64,000 nt of DNA from Microbacterium sp. Leaf159. GTDB taxonomy: Bacteria > Actinomycetota > Actinomycetes > Actinomycetales > Microbacteriaceae. Every line of letters starts with the position of its first letter. The first letter of the stretch is position 1. Where the stretch lies: NCBI RefSeq assembly GCF_001423615.1, contig NZ_LMOU01000003.1:13697-77696 (forward strand), written 5' to 3'. This document shows, piece by piece, positions 33,946 through 42,169 of the stretch. A program made the translations under genes and the position numbers. The notes beneath the pieces were generated by a model, which was not told the origin of the DNA, searched no databases, and saw nothing but the letters and a program-made list of their open reading frames with translations.

Positions 33946-34494
33946 ATGGAGCCGCACGACACAGTTCCTCATGTCAGCGAACGCTTCGTAAGCGCGATCA
34001 CCCTGCTGATGTCCGGGCCTCTGATTCCCTCGTGCCACGCTCGGGTCGCCCTCCGGCAGGGTGCTGACGCGCCAGTCGAGCACTTCGTCATCGATGCGTC
34101 ACCGAGGGATCTCGTCTACACCCTGCACCGGGCAGACGGCGAGCTGGTCGACGACTACGACGGCTACACGCACACCCGCAGGAGCGAGACGCCGGTGCAG
34201 GATATCCCCCGCAACTCCTTCAACGTCGAGCACTTCGCCGCACGACTCGCGTTCCCGCTGTCGCTGCCCGTTTGGGGTCGCAGCTTCGACGGCTACCGAT
34301 TCACCGGAGAAGCAGTCGCGGACGGTGATCGGATCGAGCTCGCCCTCGTGCACGCGAAAGACGACAGGGTGACGGGGGCGCTCACGGTGAGCGACGACTT
34401 CCGCATGGCGGTGAAGCTGGACACCCCGACACTCCTGATCGAGTACACGGAGATCGCTGCCGCCCGACGCGCTCGGGTGAACGCGCGCGATTGA
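33946..34494 (+). CDS. Hypothetical protein, 182 residues
   Basis: No family recognised. A soluble, mixed alpha/beta-looking protein without signal peptide or membrane segment; aromatic-rich centre (DYDGYTHTRR, VWGRSFDGYRFTGEAV). ATG 33946. Stands between the ACT gene and the next hypothetical pair with its own promoter region. Confidence 0.65.
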   Translation: MEPHDTVPHVSERFVSAITLLMSGPLIPSCHARVALRQGADAPVEHFVIDASPRDLVYTLHRADGELVDDYDGYTHTRRSETPVQDIPRNSFNVEHFAARLAFPLSLPVWGRSFDGYRFTGEAVADGDRIELALVHAKDDRVTGALTVSDDFRMAVKLDTPTLLIEYTEIAAARRARVNARD

Positions 34495-34521
34495 CGACTT
34501 TCGCCTCGCAGGCGTGGCGAG

Positions 34522-34544
34522 TTGTTTTGAGTGATTCAAAACAA
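34522..34544. promoter_or_regulatory. Palindromic operator and promoter ahead of two hypothetical genes
   Basis: TTGTTTTGA-5-TCAAAACAA has perfect 9-bp arms (34522-34530 and 34536-34544). It overlaps a plausible promoter: TTTTGA (34525-34530), 16 bases, TACGCT (34547-34552). A repressor bound here would block RNA polymerase; no regulator gene is adjacent. Confidence 0.6.
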
Positions 34545-34563
34545 GGTACGCTGGAAGGGCAAC

Positions 34564-34593
34564 GTGGTGCCGGGGTTGCAGCCCCGGCACCAC
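34564..34593 (+). other. Leader hairpin in the 5' UTR of the next gene
   Basis: GTGGTGCCGGGG and CCCCGGCACCAC form a perfect 12-bp stem with a TTGCAG loop, 40 bases before the start of the 95-residue gene and just after the presumed transcription start. It may act as a leader terminator or a stabilising 5' hairpin. Confidence 0.65.
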
Positions 34594-34633
34594 TGTCCGT
34601 GAAGCACCACCACCCCTGACTGAGGAGGCTCAC

Positions 34634-34921
34634 ATGAGTCACGAACACGCCAAAGATAGCCGATCACTGCCGATGGATCGATCGATGGGGCGCGAAGGTC
34701 GTGAGCGCATCGTCCGCGAAGCGCTGGAGCGCATCGACGGAGCGCCGACGCCGACGGTCGACATGATGCAGGCCGCGATGGGGTCCGAAGCGCAGATCCG
34801 CCTGGTCCACGACGTCGTCCGCGCCTATCTCGATGAACACGACCTCGCGGATACGAAGGCGTGGGCCGCGGCCCTGCAGCATCGGTCGTCGGATCATGAC
34901 GCATCCGTGAGTGTGATCTGA
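34634..34921 (+). CDS. Hypothetical protein, 95 residues
   Basis: Small charged helical protein (ERIVREALERIDGAPTPTVD, VRAYLDEHDLADTKAWAAAL). No known domain. ATG 34634 follows a strong GAGGAGG. The next gene starts right at its stop (TGA-GTG), so the two are translated together. Confidence 0.7.
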   Translation: MSHEHAKDSRSLPMDRSMGREGRERIVREALERIDGAPTPTVDMMQAAMGSEAQIRLVHDVVRAYLDEHDLADTKAWAAALQHRSSDHDASVSVI

Positions 34922-35263
34922 GTGTCGATCGCTTCGATGGTTCAGCTTCCGGTCGCAGCACTCGGCGCAGGTCCCGTGGTGCAGCACATCACCGAGTCGG
35001 ATCTCCTCTCGACGCCGCCCCGCATCACCGACCCGTCGCGCGTCATGGGGCGCGTGGAATCAGGAGGGCTCGGCCGCCCGAGCTTCGTCGTCGTCGAGTG
35101 CGCAGACGGTCGGATCCCGGCCGCGCTGGTCCTCGAATACGGAGAGACGGATGCCGAGCGGACGAGGCCGGCGCGCGTGTGGAGCCTCGCACGCGGGAAG
35201 GGGAGCGCCCCGCTCTACCGCCTCAGCGGGGACAGCTCGTCGGGCGGCTACGTCAGCGCGTGA
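34922..35263 (+). CDS. Hypothetical protein, 113 residues
   Basis: Small beta-rich protein, no family recognised (FVVVECADGRIPAALVLEYG). GTG 34922 directly follows the TGA of the previous gene with no spacer, so its translation depends on it. Both sit under the TTGTTTTGA palindrome. Convergent with the PLP enzyme gene. Confidence 0.65.
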   Translation: MSIASMVQLPVAALGAGPVVQHITESDLLSTPPRITDPSRVMGRVESGGLGRPSFVVVECADGRIPAALVLEYGETDAERTRPARVWSLARGKGSAPLYRLSGDSSSGGYVSA

Positions 35264-35302
35264 GGCAGGCGCCTCGGGTCGGCGGGGGAGAGAGCGACAC
35301 GG

Positions 35303-36361
35303 TCAGTCGATCCACACCCCGGTCTCGAGGAGATGGTCGAGGCGGGCGCGGTGCGGGGCGAGGTCCCAGCCCTGCTCCGCGACCCACTCGTCGTTGAAGT
35401 ACGTGCCGGCATAGCGGATGCCGCTGTCGCAGATGAGCGTGACGATGCTGCCGGTCTCACCGGCCGCACGCATGCGCGCGATCAGCTGGAAGGCGCCGTA
35501 GAGATTGGTGCCGGTCGATCCGCCGGCGAGGTGCAGCGTGCGTTCGCGCAGCATCCGGATCGCGGCGATCGAACCGGCGTCCGGCACCCGGATCATCTCG
35601 TCGATCACCGTCGGCACGAACGAGGCCTCGACGCGCGGTCGGCCGATGCCCTCGATGCGGCTGGGGCGTCCGGCCGGCGGATCGACGGTTCCCGCCCACC
35701 CGTCGTAGAACGCCGAGCCCTCGGGGTCGACGACAGCGATCTGGGTCTCGTGGCGGCGGTACTTCACATAGCGGCCGAACGTCGCGCTCGTGCCGCCGGT
35801 GCCCGCGCCGACGACGATCCACCGGGGGATCGGATGCCGCTCCTGCGACAGCTGACTGAACACGCTCTCGGCGATGTTGTTGTTGCCCCGCCAGTCGGTC
35901 GCACGCTCGGCATACGTGAACTGGTCGAGGTAGTGCCCGTGGCATTCGGAGGCCAGGCGCTGCGCCTCGGGAGACATGTCCTCCGCACGGTCGACGAAGT
36001 GGCAGCGTCCGCCGTAGAACTCGATGAGGTCGATCTTCTCCTGGCTCGTCGACCGCGGCACGACCGTCACGAACGGCAGCCCCAGCATCCGCGCGAAGTA
36101 CGCCTCGGAGACGGCGGTCGACCCGCTCGACGACTCGACGAGCGTCGAATGCTCCGTGATCCGTCCGTTCACCAGCCCGTACAGGATCAGCGAGCGCGCC
36201 AGGCGGTGCTTGAGCGACCCGGTGGGGTGCACCGACTCGTCCTTGAGGTACAGATCGATGCCCCACTCGGGCGGCAACGGGAAGAGGTGCAGGTGCGTGT
36301 CGGCACTGCGGTTCGCGTCGGCTTCCAGCAGGGCGATCGCGGTGCTGGTCCAGTCGCTCAT
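35303..36361 (-). CDS. PLP-dependent cysteine synthase family protein, Cds1-like L-cysteine desulfhydrase
   Basis: Fold type II PLP enzyme of 352 residues. The Schiff-base Lys is in TGSLKHRLARS (near 50), the substrate-binding loop is ESSSGSTAVSEAY (near 76), and the phosphate-binding Gly loop is GAGTGGTSATFG (near 190). Length and the SLKHR motif match the actinobacterial Cds1 group (L-cysteine to sulfide, pyruvate, ammonia) better than cysteine synthase. ATG 36361. Stands alone. Confidence 0.83.
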   Translation of the reverse strand: MSDWTSTAIALLEADANRSADTHLHLFPLPPEWGIDLYLKDESVHPTGSLKHRLARSLILYGLVNGRITEHSTLVESSSGSTAVSEAYFARMLGLPFVTVVPRSTSQEKIDLIEFYGGRCHFVDRAEDMSPEAQRLASECHGHYLDQFTYAERATDWRGNNNIAESVFSQLSQERHPIPRWIVVGAGTGGTSATFGRYVKYRRHETQIAVVDPEGSAFYDGWAGTVDPPAGRPSRIEGIGRPRVEASFVPTVIDEMIRVPDAGSIAAIRMLRERTLHLAGGSTGTNLYGAFQLIARMRAAGETGSIVTLICDSGIRYAGTYFNDEWVAEQGWDLAPHRARLDHLLETGVWID

Positions 36362-36381
36362 GCTTCGAGCGTAACGCCCCG

Positions 36382-37362
36382 CTACTTGGCGGTGTAGCCG
36401 CCCTCGCCCGTCTCGCCGTCGTACGTGAAGACCTTGTCTTCGAGAGTGATCTTGATGTCGTCGCCGAGCGGCTGTTGAGCGAGCAGGCGCTCCTCGAGCA
36501 TCGTCATCCGCTCCTGATACTCCTGCGCCTGTGCCTCATCGACGCCCCAGAGAGTCGCCGACTTCATGTCGACGAGGAAGTACAGGAACGCCGACACGGC
36601 GGTGCGGTTGAACTCGCTGTCGGGAATCTTCTCCCACAGAGCCCCGCTGTCTCGAAGCTGCTTGTACTCGTCGATCTTGGACTGCAGCACATCGGCGATC
36701 CCGGATGCATCGGCGCCGCCGGCGTCGTCGGACGGCGGTTCCTCGTCGGTCGAGTCATCGGAGGGTGCGCTGGGAGCGGCCGTCACCGACGGCAGCGGAG
36801 CGGAGACGGGTTCGCTGCTCGAGCCGAGCAGGAGGCTCACTGCCACCCCGATGCCGACGACCACGAGCAGCACGAACGCCGCGACGGCCGCGATGACGAT
36901 GCCGACGGTCCTGCCGGAGCCCGACGGGCGGCTCGGAGGCGCCGCAGGGTACGGGTACTCGGAACCGTAGGGGGCCGACGGCTGCTGCCCCACCGGGTAC
37001 TGCGCTGGCTGAGCGGGGTATTGCCCGGGCTGCGCCGGGTACTGGCCGGGCTGAGCGGGGTACTGGCCGGGCTGGGCGGGGTACTGAGTCGGGTACTGCC
37101 CTGCCGGATACTGCGTCGGCTGTGCCGGCGGGTAGGGGCCCGACGGCCCGGCCTGCGGAGCCGCAGCGTAAGGCGGCAGCGGCGGCGCGGGCGGTCCGTA
37201 CGGACCACCGGATGCCGGCGGCTGCGGAGCGGGAGGGGTCGGCGGTCCGCTCAGAGGCGGCGCCAGCGGAACGGAGGATGCCAGGTCGCCGGGGGGTGCA
37301 GCAGGCGGCGGCGGGATGACAGCATCCGGATCCGAACCGTTCGAGTGCGCGTCGTCGACCAT
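36382..37362 (-). CDS. Single-pass membrane protein with Pro/Gln/Tyr repeats
   Basis: A 326-residue protein of unknown role. Residues 1-165 are Pro-rich and cytoplasmic, with tandem PGQYPAQ heptads; one membrane helix follows (about 185-210, IVIAAVAAFVLLVVVGIGVAVSLL). The outer part has a Ser/Asp/Glu-rich linker and a globular domain of about 90 residues (SEFNRTAVSAFLYFLVDMKSA). Such Pro-rich N-termini are common in actinobacterial DUF4190-like membrane proteins. ATG 37362 is the first start at which the typical N-terminus appears. Confidence 0.7.
   Translation of the reverse strand: MVDDAHSNGSDPDAVIPPPPAAPPGDLASSVPLAPPLSGPPTPPAPQPPASGGPYGPPAPPLPPYAAAPQAGPSGPYPPAQPTQYPAGQYPTQYPAQPGQYPAQPGQYPAQPGQYPAQPAQYPVGQQPSAPYGSEYPYPAAPPSRPSGSGRTVGIVIAAVAAFVLLVVVGIGVAVSLLLGSSSEPVSAPLPSVTAAPSAPSDDSTDEEPPSDDAGGADASGIADVLQSKIDEYKQLRDSGALWEKIPDSEFNRTAVSAFLYFLVDMKSATLWGVDEAQAQEYQERMTMLEERLLAQQPLGDDIKITLEDKVFTYDGETGEGGYTAK
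37007..37090 (-). repeat. Four 21-nt tandem repeats in the Pro-rich membrane protein
   Basis: Units 37007-37027, 37028-37048, 37049-37069 and 37070-37090 encode the heptad PAQPGQY. Bases vary a little between units, so the array is old enough to have diverged. Confidence 0.85.
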
Positions 37363-37454
37363 GGTGTTGCCCCCCCTGCTCACGTCGCCCGATGCGACGC
37401 GTTGCTCCGCCTTCAGGCTAGCGGCCTCAGCCCAGGTCAGATCAGCGCGCTGGC

Positions 37455-38258
37455 CTACCGCACGGTGCCGGCGCGCGAGGTGCTTCCCTCGCCGTCGACG
37501 TGCAGCAGCGACGCCTGCGACTGCTCCTGCTGCAGCTGAAACTCGAAACGCGAGCGATCGCCGCGATGATGCGCCACGAAGTACTCGATCGGGATGCCGT
37601 CGGCAGAGCGACTCACGCTGCGCAGCCGCAGCAGGGCGGAACCTGCGCTGACGCCGAGATGCTGCGCCTGCTCGTGCGTCGCGACCGTCGCCTCGGCGGA
37701 CCGCACACCGCTCGTCGCCACGATGCCGTTGTCGGCGAGTACGCGATAGAGCGACGCCTCGGACAGATCGACGTCGAGGGTGACGCTGCCGACGGCATCC
37801 GGCATCCAGGTCGTCGAGAGCGACCAGGGTTCGCCGTCGACGTGGCGGAGGCGATCGAGCACCACGACGGGCGAACCCACTTCGACCTCGAGGGCCGCAG
37901 CGATCTCGTCGTCGGCGACCGTCGGCTCGTGGCGCAGCACGTCGCTGTGCACGTGCCCGCCGCGCCGCTCGACGTCGTCGTAGAGGCCGATCAGGGTGTG
38001 CACGAGGCTCTCGCTCGTGCGCGGACGGGAGACGAACGTGCCCTTGCCCTTGACCCGCTCGACGAGCCCTTCGTGCTCGAGCTGGGCCAGTGCCTGACGC
38101 ACCACGGTGCGCGAGATGCCGTAGCGCTCGCACAGGCGGTGCTCTCCCGGCAGCGGGTCGCCCGGCTGCAGTCCGTCTCGGGTGATGCCCTCGACGATCA
38201 GCTGGCGCAGCTGGTCGTACATGGGCGCGGCGGAGTGGCGGTCGATCGAGTCGTTCAT
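37455..38258 (-). CDS. GntR-family regulator with UTRA ligand domain
   Basis: HutC-type repressor, 267 residues. The winged helix (about 10-77) has DPLPGEHRLCERYGISRTVV and VKGKGTFVSRP; the UTRA sensor domain spans about 95-245, with the family's LYRVLADNG and GIPIEYFVAHHRGDR. Third gene of a tight operon with rbsK and rbsD (start two bases from the rbsD stop). UTRA regulators bind TGT-4-ACA palindromes, the core of the ACCTGTnAynACAAGT sites at 39705 and elsewhere. It is my candidate for the regulator of that set; sugar phosphate is the usual kind of ligand. Confidence 0.88.
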   Translation of the reverse strand: MNDSIDRHSAAPMYDQLRQLIVEGITRDGLQPGDPLPGEHRLCERYGISRTVVRQALAQLEHEGLVERVKGKGTFVSRPRTSESLVHTLIGLYDDVERRGGHVHSDVLRHEPTVADDEIAAALEVEVGSPVVVLDRLRHVDGEPWSLSTTWMPDAVGSVTLDVDLSEASLYRVLADNGIVATSGVRSAEATVATHEQAQHLGVSAGSALLRLRSVSRSADGIPIEYFVAHHRGDRSRFEFQLQQEQSQASLLHVDGEGSTSRAGTVR

Positions 38259-38259
38259 G

Positions 38260-38664
38260 TCAGTACGCCACTCCCGCGTGCAGGATCACGTTGGCATAGG
38301 GGGTGAACTCGCCCGACCGCACGAACGCGCGCGCCGAATGCGTGAGCTTCTTGAACTCGACGTGCGGGATGAGCTCGATCTCGAAGTCCTCGCCGGCGAA
38401 GCGCTCGCGCAGCGCGGCCAGGACCTCGGGGCTCTTCTCGGCGACCTCCTCCGAGACGGTCGCGCCCTCGACGACGAGTTCGGCGAGCACCGTGTCGAGC
38501 ACGTCGAAGAAGGCGGGCGCACCCGGACGGTACGCGAGGTCGATGCGCTCGGACCCCGGCGGGATGGGCAGCCCCGCGTCGGTGACGACCAGCAGATCGG
38601 TGTGCCCGGTCTCGCTGATCACCCGAGAGAGGGCGGGATTGATGGTCGTCGCTGTCTTGCGCAT
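38260..38664 (-). CDS. rbsD: D-ribose pyranase RbsD
   Basis: Mutarotase interconverting pyranose and furanose forms of ribose (or a related pentose) before phosphorylation. The 134-residue chain keeps ISETGHTDLLVVTDAGLPIP with catalytic His and Asp, and the C-terminal SGEFTPYANVILHAGVAY. ATG 38664, 16 bases after rbsK. RbsD-family and FucU-family enzymes are related; the DAGLPIP motif favours RbsD. Confidence 0.92.
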   Translation of the reverse strand: MRKTATTINPALSRVISETGHTDLLVVTDAGLPIPPGSERIDLAYRPGAPAFFDVLDTVLAELVVEGATVSEEVAEKSPEVLAALRERFAGEDFEIELIPHVEFKKLTHSARAFVRSGEFTPYANVILHAGVAY

Positions 38665-38680
38665 GGTGCTCCTCAGGGTG

Positions 38681-39631
38681 TCAGTGGGCTTCTCGGGCGG
38701 CCAGGAACGCCTCGACCTCGGCGCGCAGCGGCAGGCTCGGCGATGCGCCCTGCTTCGTCACGGCGAGGGCTCCCGCCGCGGTCGCCACGCGCACGGCATC
38801 GGTCAGCGACCGTCCGTTCGCGAGCGCCGCACCGAGGTAGCCGGCGTAGGCGTCACCGGCGGCGGTCGTGTCGACCGCCTCGACGGGGAAAGGCGGGACG
38901 ACGGATGCTCCGTCTGCCGTCACGACGCACGACCCCTGGCCTGCGAGCGTGATCACGGCCGCGCCGACGCCACGGTCGAGGAACCAGCGTCCGGCGAGCG
39001 CGGCGGATGCGGCATCCGTCACTTCGATGCCGCTGAGCACCGAGGCCTCGGTCTCGTTCGGGGTCACGATGTCGATGCTCGCCCAGACCGCGTCGTCGAG
39101 CGGAGCGGCGGGCGCGGGGTCGAGGATGACGGTCATGCCGTGCTCGCGGCCGCGCGTCGTGATGTGCGCGGTGAGGGCCGAGGGCGTCTCGAGCTGCGTC
39201 AGCAGCACCGATGTGGTCGGCGCGAGGGCGGCGAGTGCCGCGTCGATCTGCTCGGTGCTGAGCGCCGCGTTCGCGAGCGGCACCATCACGATGTCGTTCT
39301 GGGCCGAGGCGTCGACGCGGATGTGGGCGATGCCGGTCGGTCCCGGCACGGTGCGCAGGTGGGTGAGGTCGACCCCTGCGTCGCTGAGCCCGTCGACGAC
39401 GAGGTCGTGGAAGAGGTCGTCGCCGACGCATCCGACGAAGCTCGTGCGAGCCCCTGAGCGCCCAGCGGCCACTGCCTGGTTCGCGCCCTTGCCGCCGAGC
39501 ATGAGGGTGAACTCGTCTCCGAGGATGGTCTCGCCGCGGGCCGGGAGCCGGGTCGAGAAGGTCGTCACATCTGCGGTCACGCTGCCGACGATGACGACGC
39601 CGGTGCGATCGGGCGAGGTGGCGGCTGTCAT
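38681..39631 (-). CDS. rbsK: Ribokinase (PfkB family)
   Basis: Phosphorylates ribose or a similar pentose at O5. The 316-residue protein has GGKGANQAVAAGRSG (near 45), the anion-hole and catalytic base motif DTTAAGDAYAGYL (Asp near 258), and DPAPA. DTTAAGD is the usual ribokinase form. ATG 39631 has AGGAG 5 bases upstream. First gene of rbsK-rbsD-gntR; a perfect palindromic operator lies 74 bases upstream, shared with the divergent aldolase gene. Confidence 0.9.
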   Translation of the reverse strand: MTAATSPDRTGVVIVGSVTADVTTFSTRLPARGETILGDEFTLMLGGKGANQAVAAGRSGARTSFVGCVGDDLFHDLVVDGLSDAGVDLTHLRTVPGPTGIAHIRVDASAQNDIVMVPLANAALSTEQIDAALAALAPTTSVLLTQLETPSALTAHITTRGREHGMTVILDPAPAAPLDDAVWASIDIVTPNETEASVLSGIEVTDAASAALAGRWFLDRGVGAAVITLAGQGSCVVTADGASVVPPFPVEAVDTTAAGDAYAGYLGAALANGRSLTDAVRVATAAGALAVTKQGASPSLPLRAEVEAFLAAREAH

Positions 39632-39680
39632 GGCACTCCTGATCGTCGTCGATGCGGGGTGCTTTGACATCCTCCGCGGC

Positions 39681-39721
39681 TGTCATTACATTAGCCGAAT
39701 CCGAACCTGTAACGACAGGTT
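39681..39721. promoter_or_regulatory. Operator S2 and accessory half-site between rbsK and the FSA-like gene
   Basis: AACCTGTAACGACAGGTT (39704-39721) has perfect 7-bp arms around AACG. A second TGTCATTACA core (39681-39690) lies two turns away. They fill the centre of the divergent promoter region. Confidence 0.8.
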
Positions 39722-39738
39722 GTGCACAAGGAGACCCG

Positions 39739-40401
39739 ATGACCGTGTTGGCCCCCCGTCTCTATGTCGACAGCGCGGACGTCGATCGCGTCGCCTCCCT
39801 CCTCGCCGCGGGGGTCGTGCACGGGGTGACGACCAACCCCACGATCCTCGAGCGGGGCGGCCGCACCGCCGCGGAGATCCCCGACCTGTACGCCCGCTGG
39901 TCGAGCGAAGGTGCCCGCGAGATCTTCTTCCAGACATGGGGCGGCGACACCGCATCGTTCCTCCGCAACGCCGAGGGCATCCGCGCGCTCGGCGATCGTG
40001 TGGCCGTGAAGGTGCCCGCCACGCGGGACGGCTTCGCCGCGGCATCCGCTCTGGTGGCCGACGGCGCGACCGTGCTCGTCACCGCCGTGTACTCGGTCGC
40101 GCAGGCGCTGGCCTGCGCCTCGATCGGCGCGCAGTACATCGCCCCCTATCTGGGGCGGATGCGGGATGCCGGCATCGACGGCGACGCCGTGATCGCGAGG
40201 ATGCAGGAGGTCTGCGCGGGCAGCGGCTCGAACGTGCTCGCGGCCAGCCTGCGCTCACCCGACGACATCACCGGTCTGCGGCTGGCAGGGGTGCCGTACT
40301 TCACCGCAGCACCCGACGTGATCGAGCAGGTGCTGTTCCACGAGGTCAGCGACAGCTCGGCCGCCGAGTTCGACGCGGCGATGGGGCGGCTCGGGGCCTG
40401 A
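39739..40401 (+). CDS. Fructose-6-phosphate aldolase / transaldolase-like (TalC group)
   Basis: Class I aldolase of 220 residues, exactly the length of the small FSA/TalC group. YVDSADVDRVASLLAAGVVHGVTTNPTIL starts the barrel, the Schiff-base Lys is in VAVKVPATRDG (near 92), and the Gln/Tyr region is YSVAQALACASIGAQYIAPYLGRM. It would cleave or transfer a three-carbon ketol unit. ATG 39739 has AAGGAG 5 bases upstream. Divergent from rbsK with a shared operator, so both probably respond to the same sugar. Confidence 0.85.
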   Translation: MTVLAPRLYVDSADVDRVASLLAAGVVHGVTTNPTILERGGRTAAEIPDLYARWSSEGAREIFFQTWGGDTASFLRNAEGIRALGDRVAVKVPATRDGFAAASALVADGATVLVTAVYSVAQALACASIGAQYIAPYLGRMRDAGIDGDAVIARMQEVCAGSGSNVLAASLRSPDDITGLRLAGVPYFTAAPDVIEQVLFHEVSDSSAAEFDAAMGRLGA

Positions 40402-40425
40402 GTCGGGTTCTCGGGCGACGCGGCG

Positions 40426-41103
40426 TCAGGCGGATGCCGCCTGGCGCAGCCACCGTTCGACACCGGCGATATGCGCGGTCGCGAGCGACGTCGCGAGCCC
40501 CGAGTCCCGGCGGGCGATGGCATCGGCGATAGCCCGATGCTCCGACAGGGTGCGCTCGACGGCGCCGCCCTCGGTGAGCCCGCGCCATACCCTGGCGCGC
40601 ACGGTCTGGCTGCTCAGATGCTCGATGAGGCTGGCGAGGTAGGCGTTGCCGGCCATCCCCACGATCTCGCTGTGGAAGCGGATGTCGTGCTCGACGAGCT
40701 CTTCGATGCTGACGGTCGCGTCGATGGAGTCGACCTCGCGTTCGAGTTCCGCGATCGCGTCGTCGTCGCCGAGGGTGGCGGCGAGGCCCGTGGCCTGCGA
40801 CTCGAGCATCCGTCGCACCGCGAAGATCTCGAGCATCGAGTCGTCGTCGTGCATGTCGACGACGAACGAGATCGCCTCGAGCAGCAGGTGCGGCTCGAGG
40901 CTCGTGACATAGGTGCCGTCGCCGCGGCGCACATCGAGCACGCGGATGACCTCGAGCGCCTTGACGGCCTCGCGCATCGAGTTGCGCGACAGGCCGAGGC
41001 GCTCGGACAGCTCCTTCTCGGGAGGGAGTCGATCACCGGGAGCCAGCTCGCCGGACACGATCATCGCCTTGATCTTCTCGATCGCCTCGTCAGTCACTGC
41101 CAT
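40426..41103 (-). CDS. FCD-domain GntR-family regulator of the fucose-type cluster
   Basis: FadR-type repressor, 225 residues. Winged helix at about 8-72 (RLPPEKELSERLGLSRNSMR; RRGDGTYVTS), FCD domain after (HDIRFHSEIVGMAGNAYLA; SEHRAIADAIARRD). ATG 41103. Divergent from the lactonase gene; TCATCGGATGT between them matches the site ACATCGGATGT at 43854 between the other pathway genes, so this protein is the likely regulator of both. The inducer would be a sugar acid or keto-acid, typical for FCD proteins. Confidence 0.88.
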   Translation of the reverse strand: MAVTDEAIEKIKAMIVSGELAPGDRLPPEKELSERLGLSRNSMREAVKALEVIRVLDVRRGDGTYVTSLEPHLLLEAISFVVDMHDDDSMLEIFAVRRMLESQATGLAATLGDDDAIAELEREVDSIDATVSIEELVEHDIRFHSEIVGMAGNAYLASLIEHLSSQTVRARVWRGLTEGGAVERTLSEHRAIADAIARRDSGLATSLATAHIAGVERWLRQAASA

Positions 41104-41120
41104 GGCGTCATCCTAGCCAT

Positions 41121-41131
41121 TCATCGGATGT
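41121..41131. promoter_or_regulatory. Operator of the CATCGGATG family
   Basis: TCATCGGATGT, 10 of 11 identical to the palindrome at 43854, in the 46-base gap between the FCD-GntR and lactonase genes. Confidence 0.55.
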
Positions 41132-41149
41132 CTGCGGCAGGATGGGGGC

Positions 41150-42130
41150 ATGCGCGTACTCGATTCGCACCTGCACCTGTGGTCACCCGAGGCTCTGACC
41201 TACACCTGGCTGGAGGGCCCGCTCGCGTGGGAGTTCGCGGCGCTCGAGATCGAGCACTCGCCGATCGACGTCGCCACGGTCGAGAAGTCGGTCTTCGTGC
41301 AGGCCGAGACGATCGAAGACGACTTCCTTGCAGAGGTGCGATGGGTCGCCGATCAGGCCGATGAGGTCGGCGTCGTCGGCATCGTCGCCGGTGCGAGGCT
41401 CGACCGCGGCACCGACACGACAGCGCACCTGGAGGGTCTGGCCGCCGAGCCGCTGGTGGTCGGTGTGCGTCACAACCTGCAGGGCGAACCCGACGGACTC
41501 GCAGTGTCCGCCGCGTTCGTGACCGGCGCGCGCGAGGTCGCCGCCCGGAACTGGTCGTTCGACGCGTGCGTGCGCGCCTCGCAGCTGCCTGAGATCGCCC
41601 GCCTCGCAGGGGCCGTGCCCGAACTGCGGATGGTGCTCGATCATCTCGGCAAGCCCCAGGTCGGCACGGCGGATGCTCCGGCCGCGCCGACGATGGAGTG
41701 GGTGCGTGATCTTGACGATCTGGCACGGCATCCGCACGTGTGGTGCAAGCTGTCGGGCCTGCCGGGGGAAGCGGGTGGCGACTGGTCGCCGGAGCAGCTC
41801 GAGCCGTTCCTCGACGCCGCGGCAGATGCGTTCGGCGTCGAGAAGCTGATGTGGGGGAGTGATTGGCCGGTCTCGGTCATCGGCCCCGCAGAGGAGGGTG
41901 ACCCGCACGCTCCGGAAGACGGCTCGCCGACCTATCAGCCGACGGCGCGCAGCCGGTGGGCCGACACGGTGATCGCCTGGGCCGAGCGGCGTGGACACGA
42001 CGTCGACGCGATCCTCTGGCGCAACGCCGAGGAGTTCTATCGGATCGGCCAGCGGCCCGCGCATCAGGATGCGCGGGAGGAGCGACCGCGCCGCGGCATC
42101 CTGGGCTGGCTGCGCGGCGAGCGCCCGTAG
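41150..42130 (+). CDS. Amidohydrolase 2 family sugar lactonase (probable L-fuconolactonase)
   Basis: Predicted to open L-fucono-1,5-lactone (or a related aldonolactone) to the free acid. The 326-residue protein starts with the metal-binding DSHLHLW, and has VLDHLGKP (near 164), WCKLSGL and the Asp in MWGSDWPVS (near 240), all typical of COG3618 lactonases. The last 30 residues are charged and atypical. ATG 41150. Its place among genes for dehydratase, SDR and FAA hydrolase supports the lactonase role. Confidence 0.85.
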   Translation: MRVLDSHLHLWSPEALTYTWLEGPLAWEFAALEIEHSPIDVATVEKSVFVQAETIEDDFLAEVRWVADQADEVGVVGIVAGARLDRGTDTTAHLEGLAAEPLVVGVRHNLQGEPDGLAVSAAFVTGAREVAARNWSFDACVRASQLPEIARLAGAVPELRMVLDHLGKPQVGTADAPAAPTMEWVRDLDDLARHPHVWCKLSGLPGEAGGDWSPEQLEPFLDAAADAFGVEKLMWGSDWPVSVIGPAEEGDPHAPEDGSPTYQPTARSRWADTVIAWAERRGHDVDAILWRNAEEFYRIGQRPAHQDAREERPRRGILGWLRGERP

Positions 42131-42169
42131 GCGGGGTCGCGGTCGGCGCAGCCAGGCGGATGCGGCGGC

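Noticed and set aside
37007..37090. Regular direct repeats as a CRISPR array.
   Set aside because: Units are contiguous 21-mers without spacers and encode an in-frame heptad repeat.
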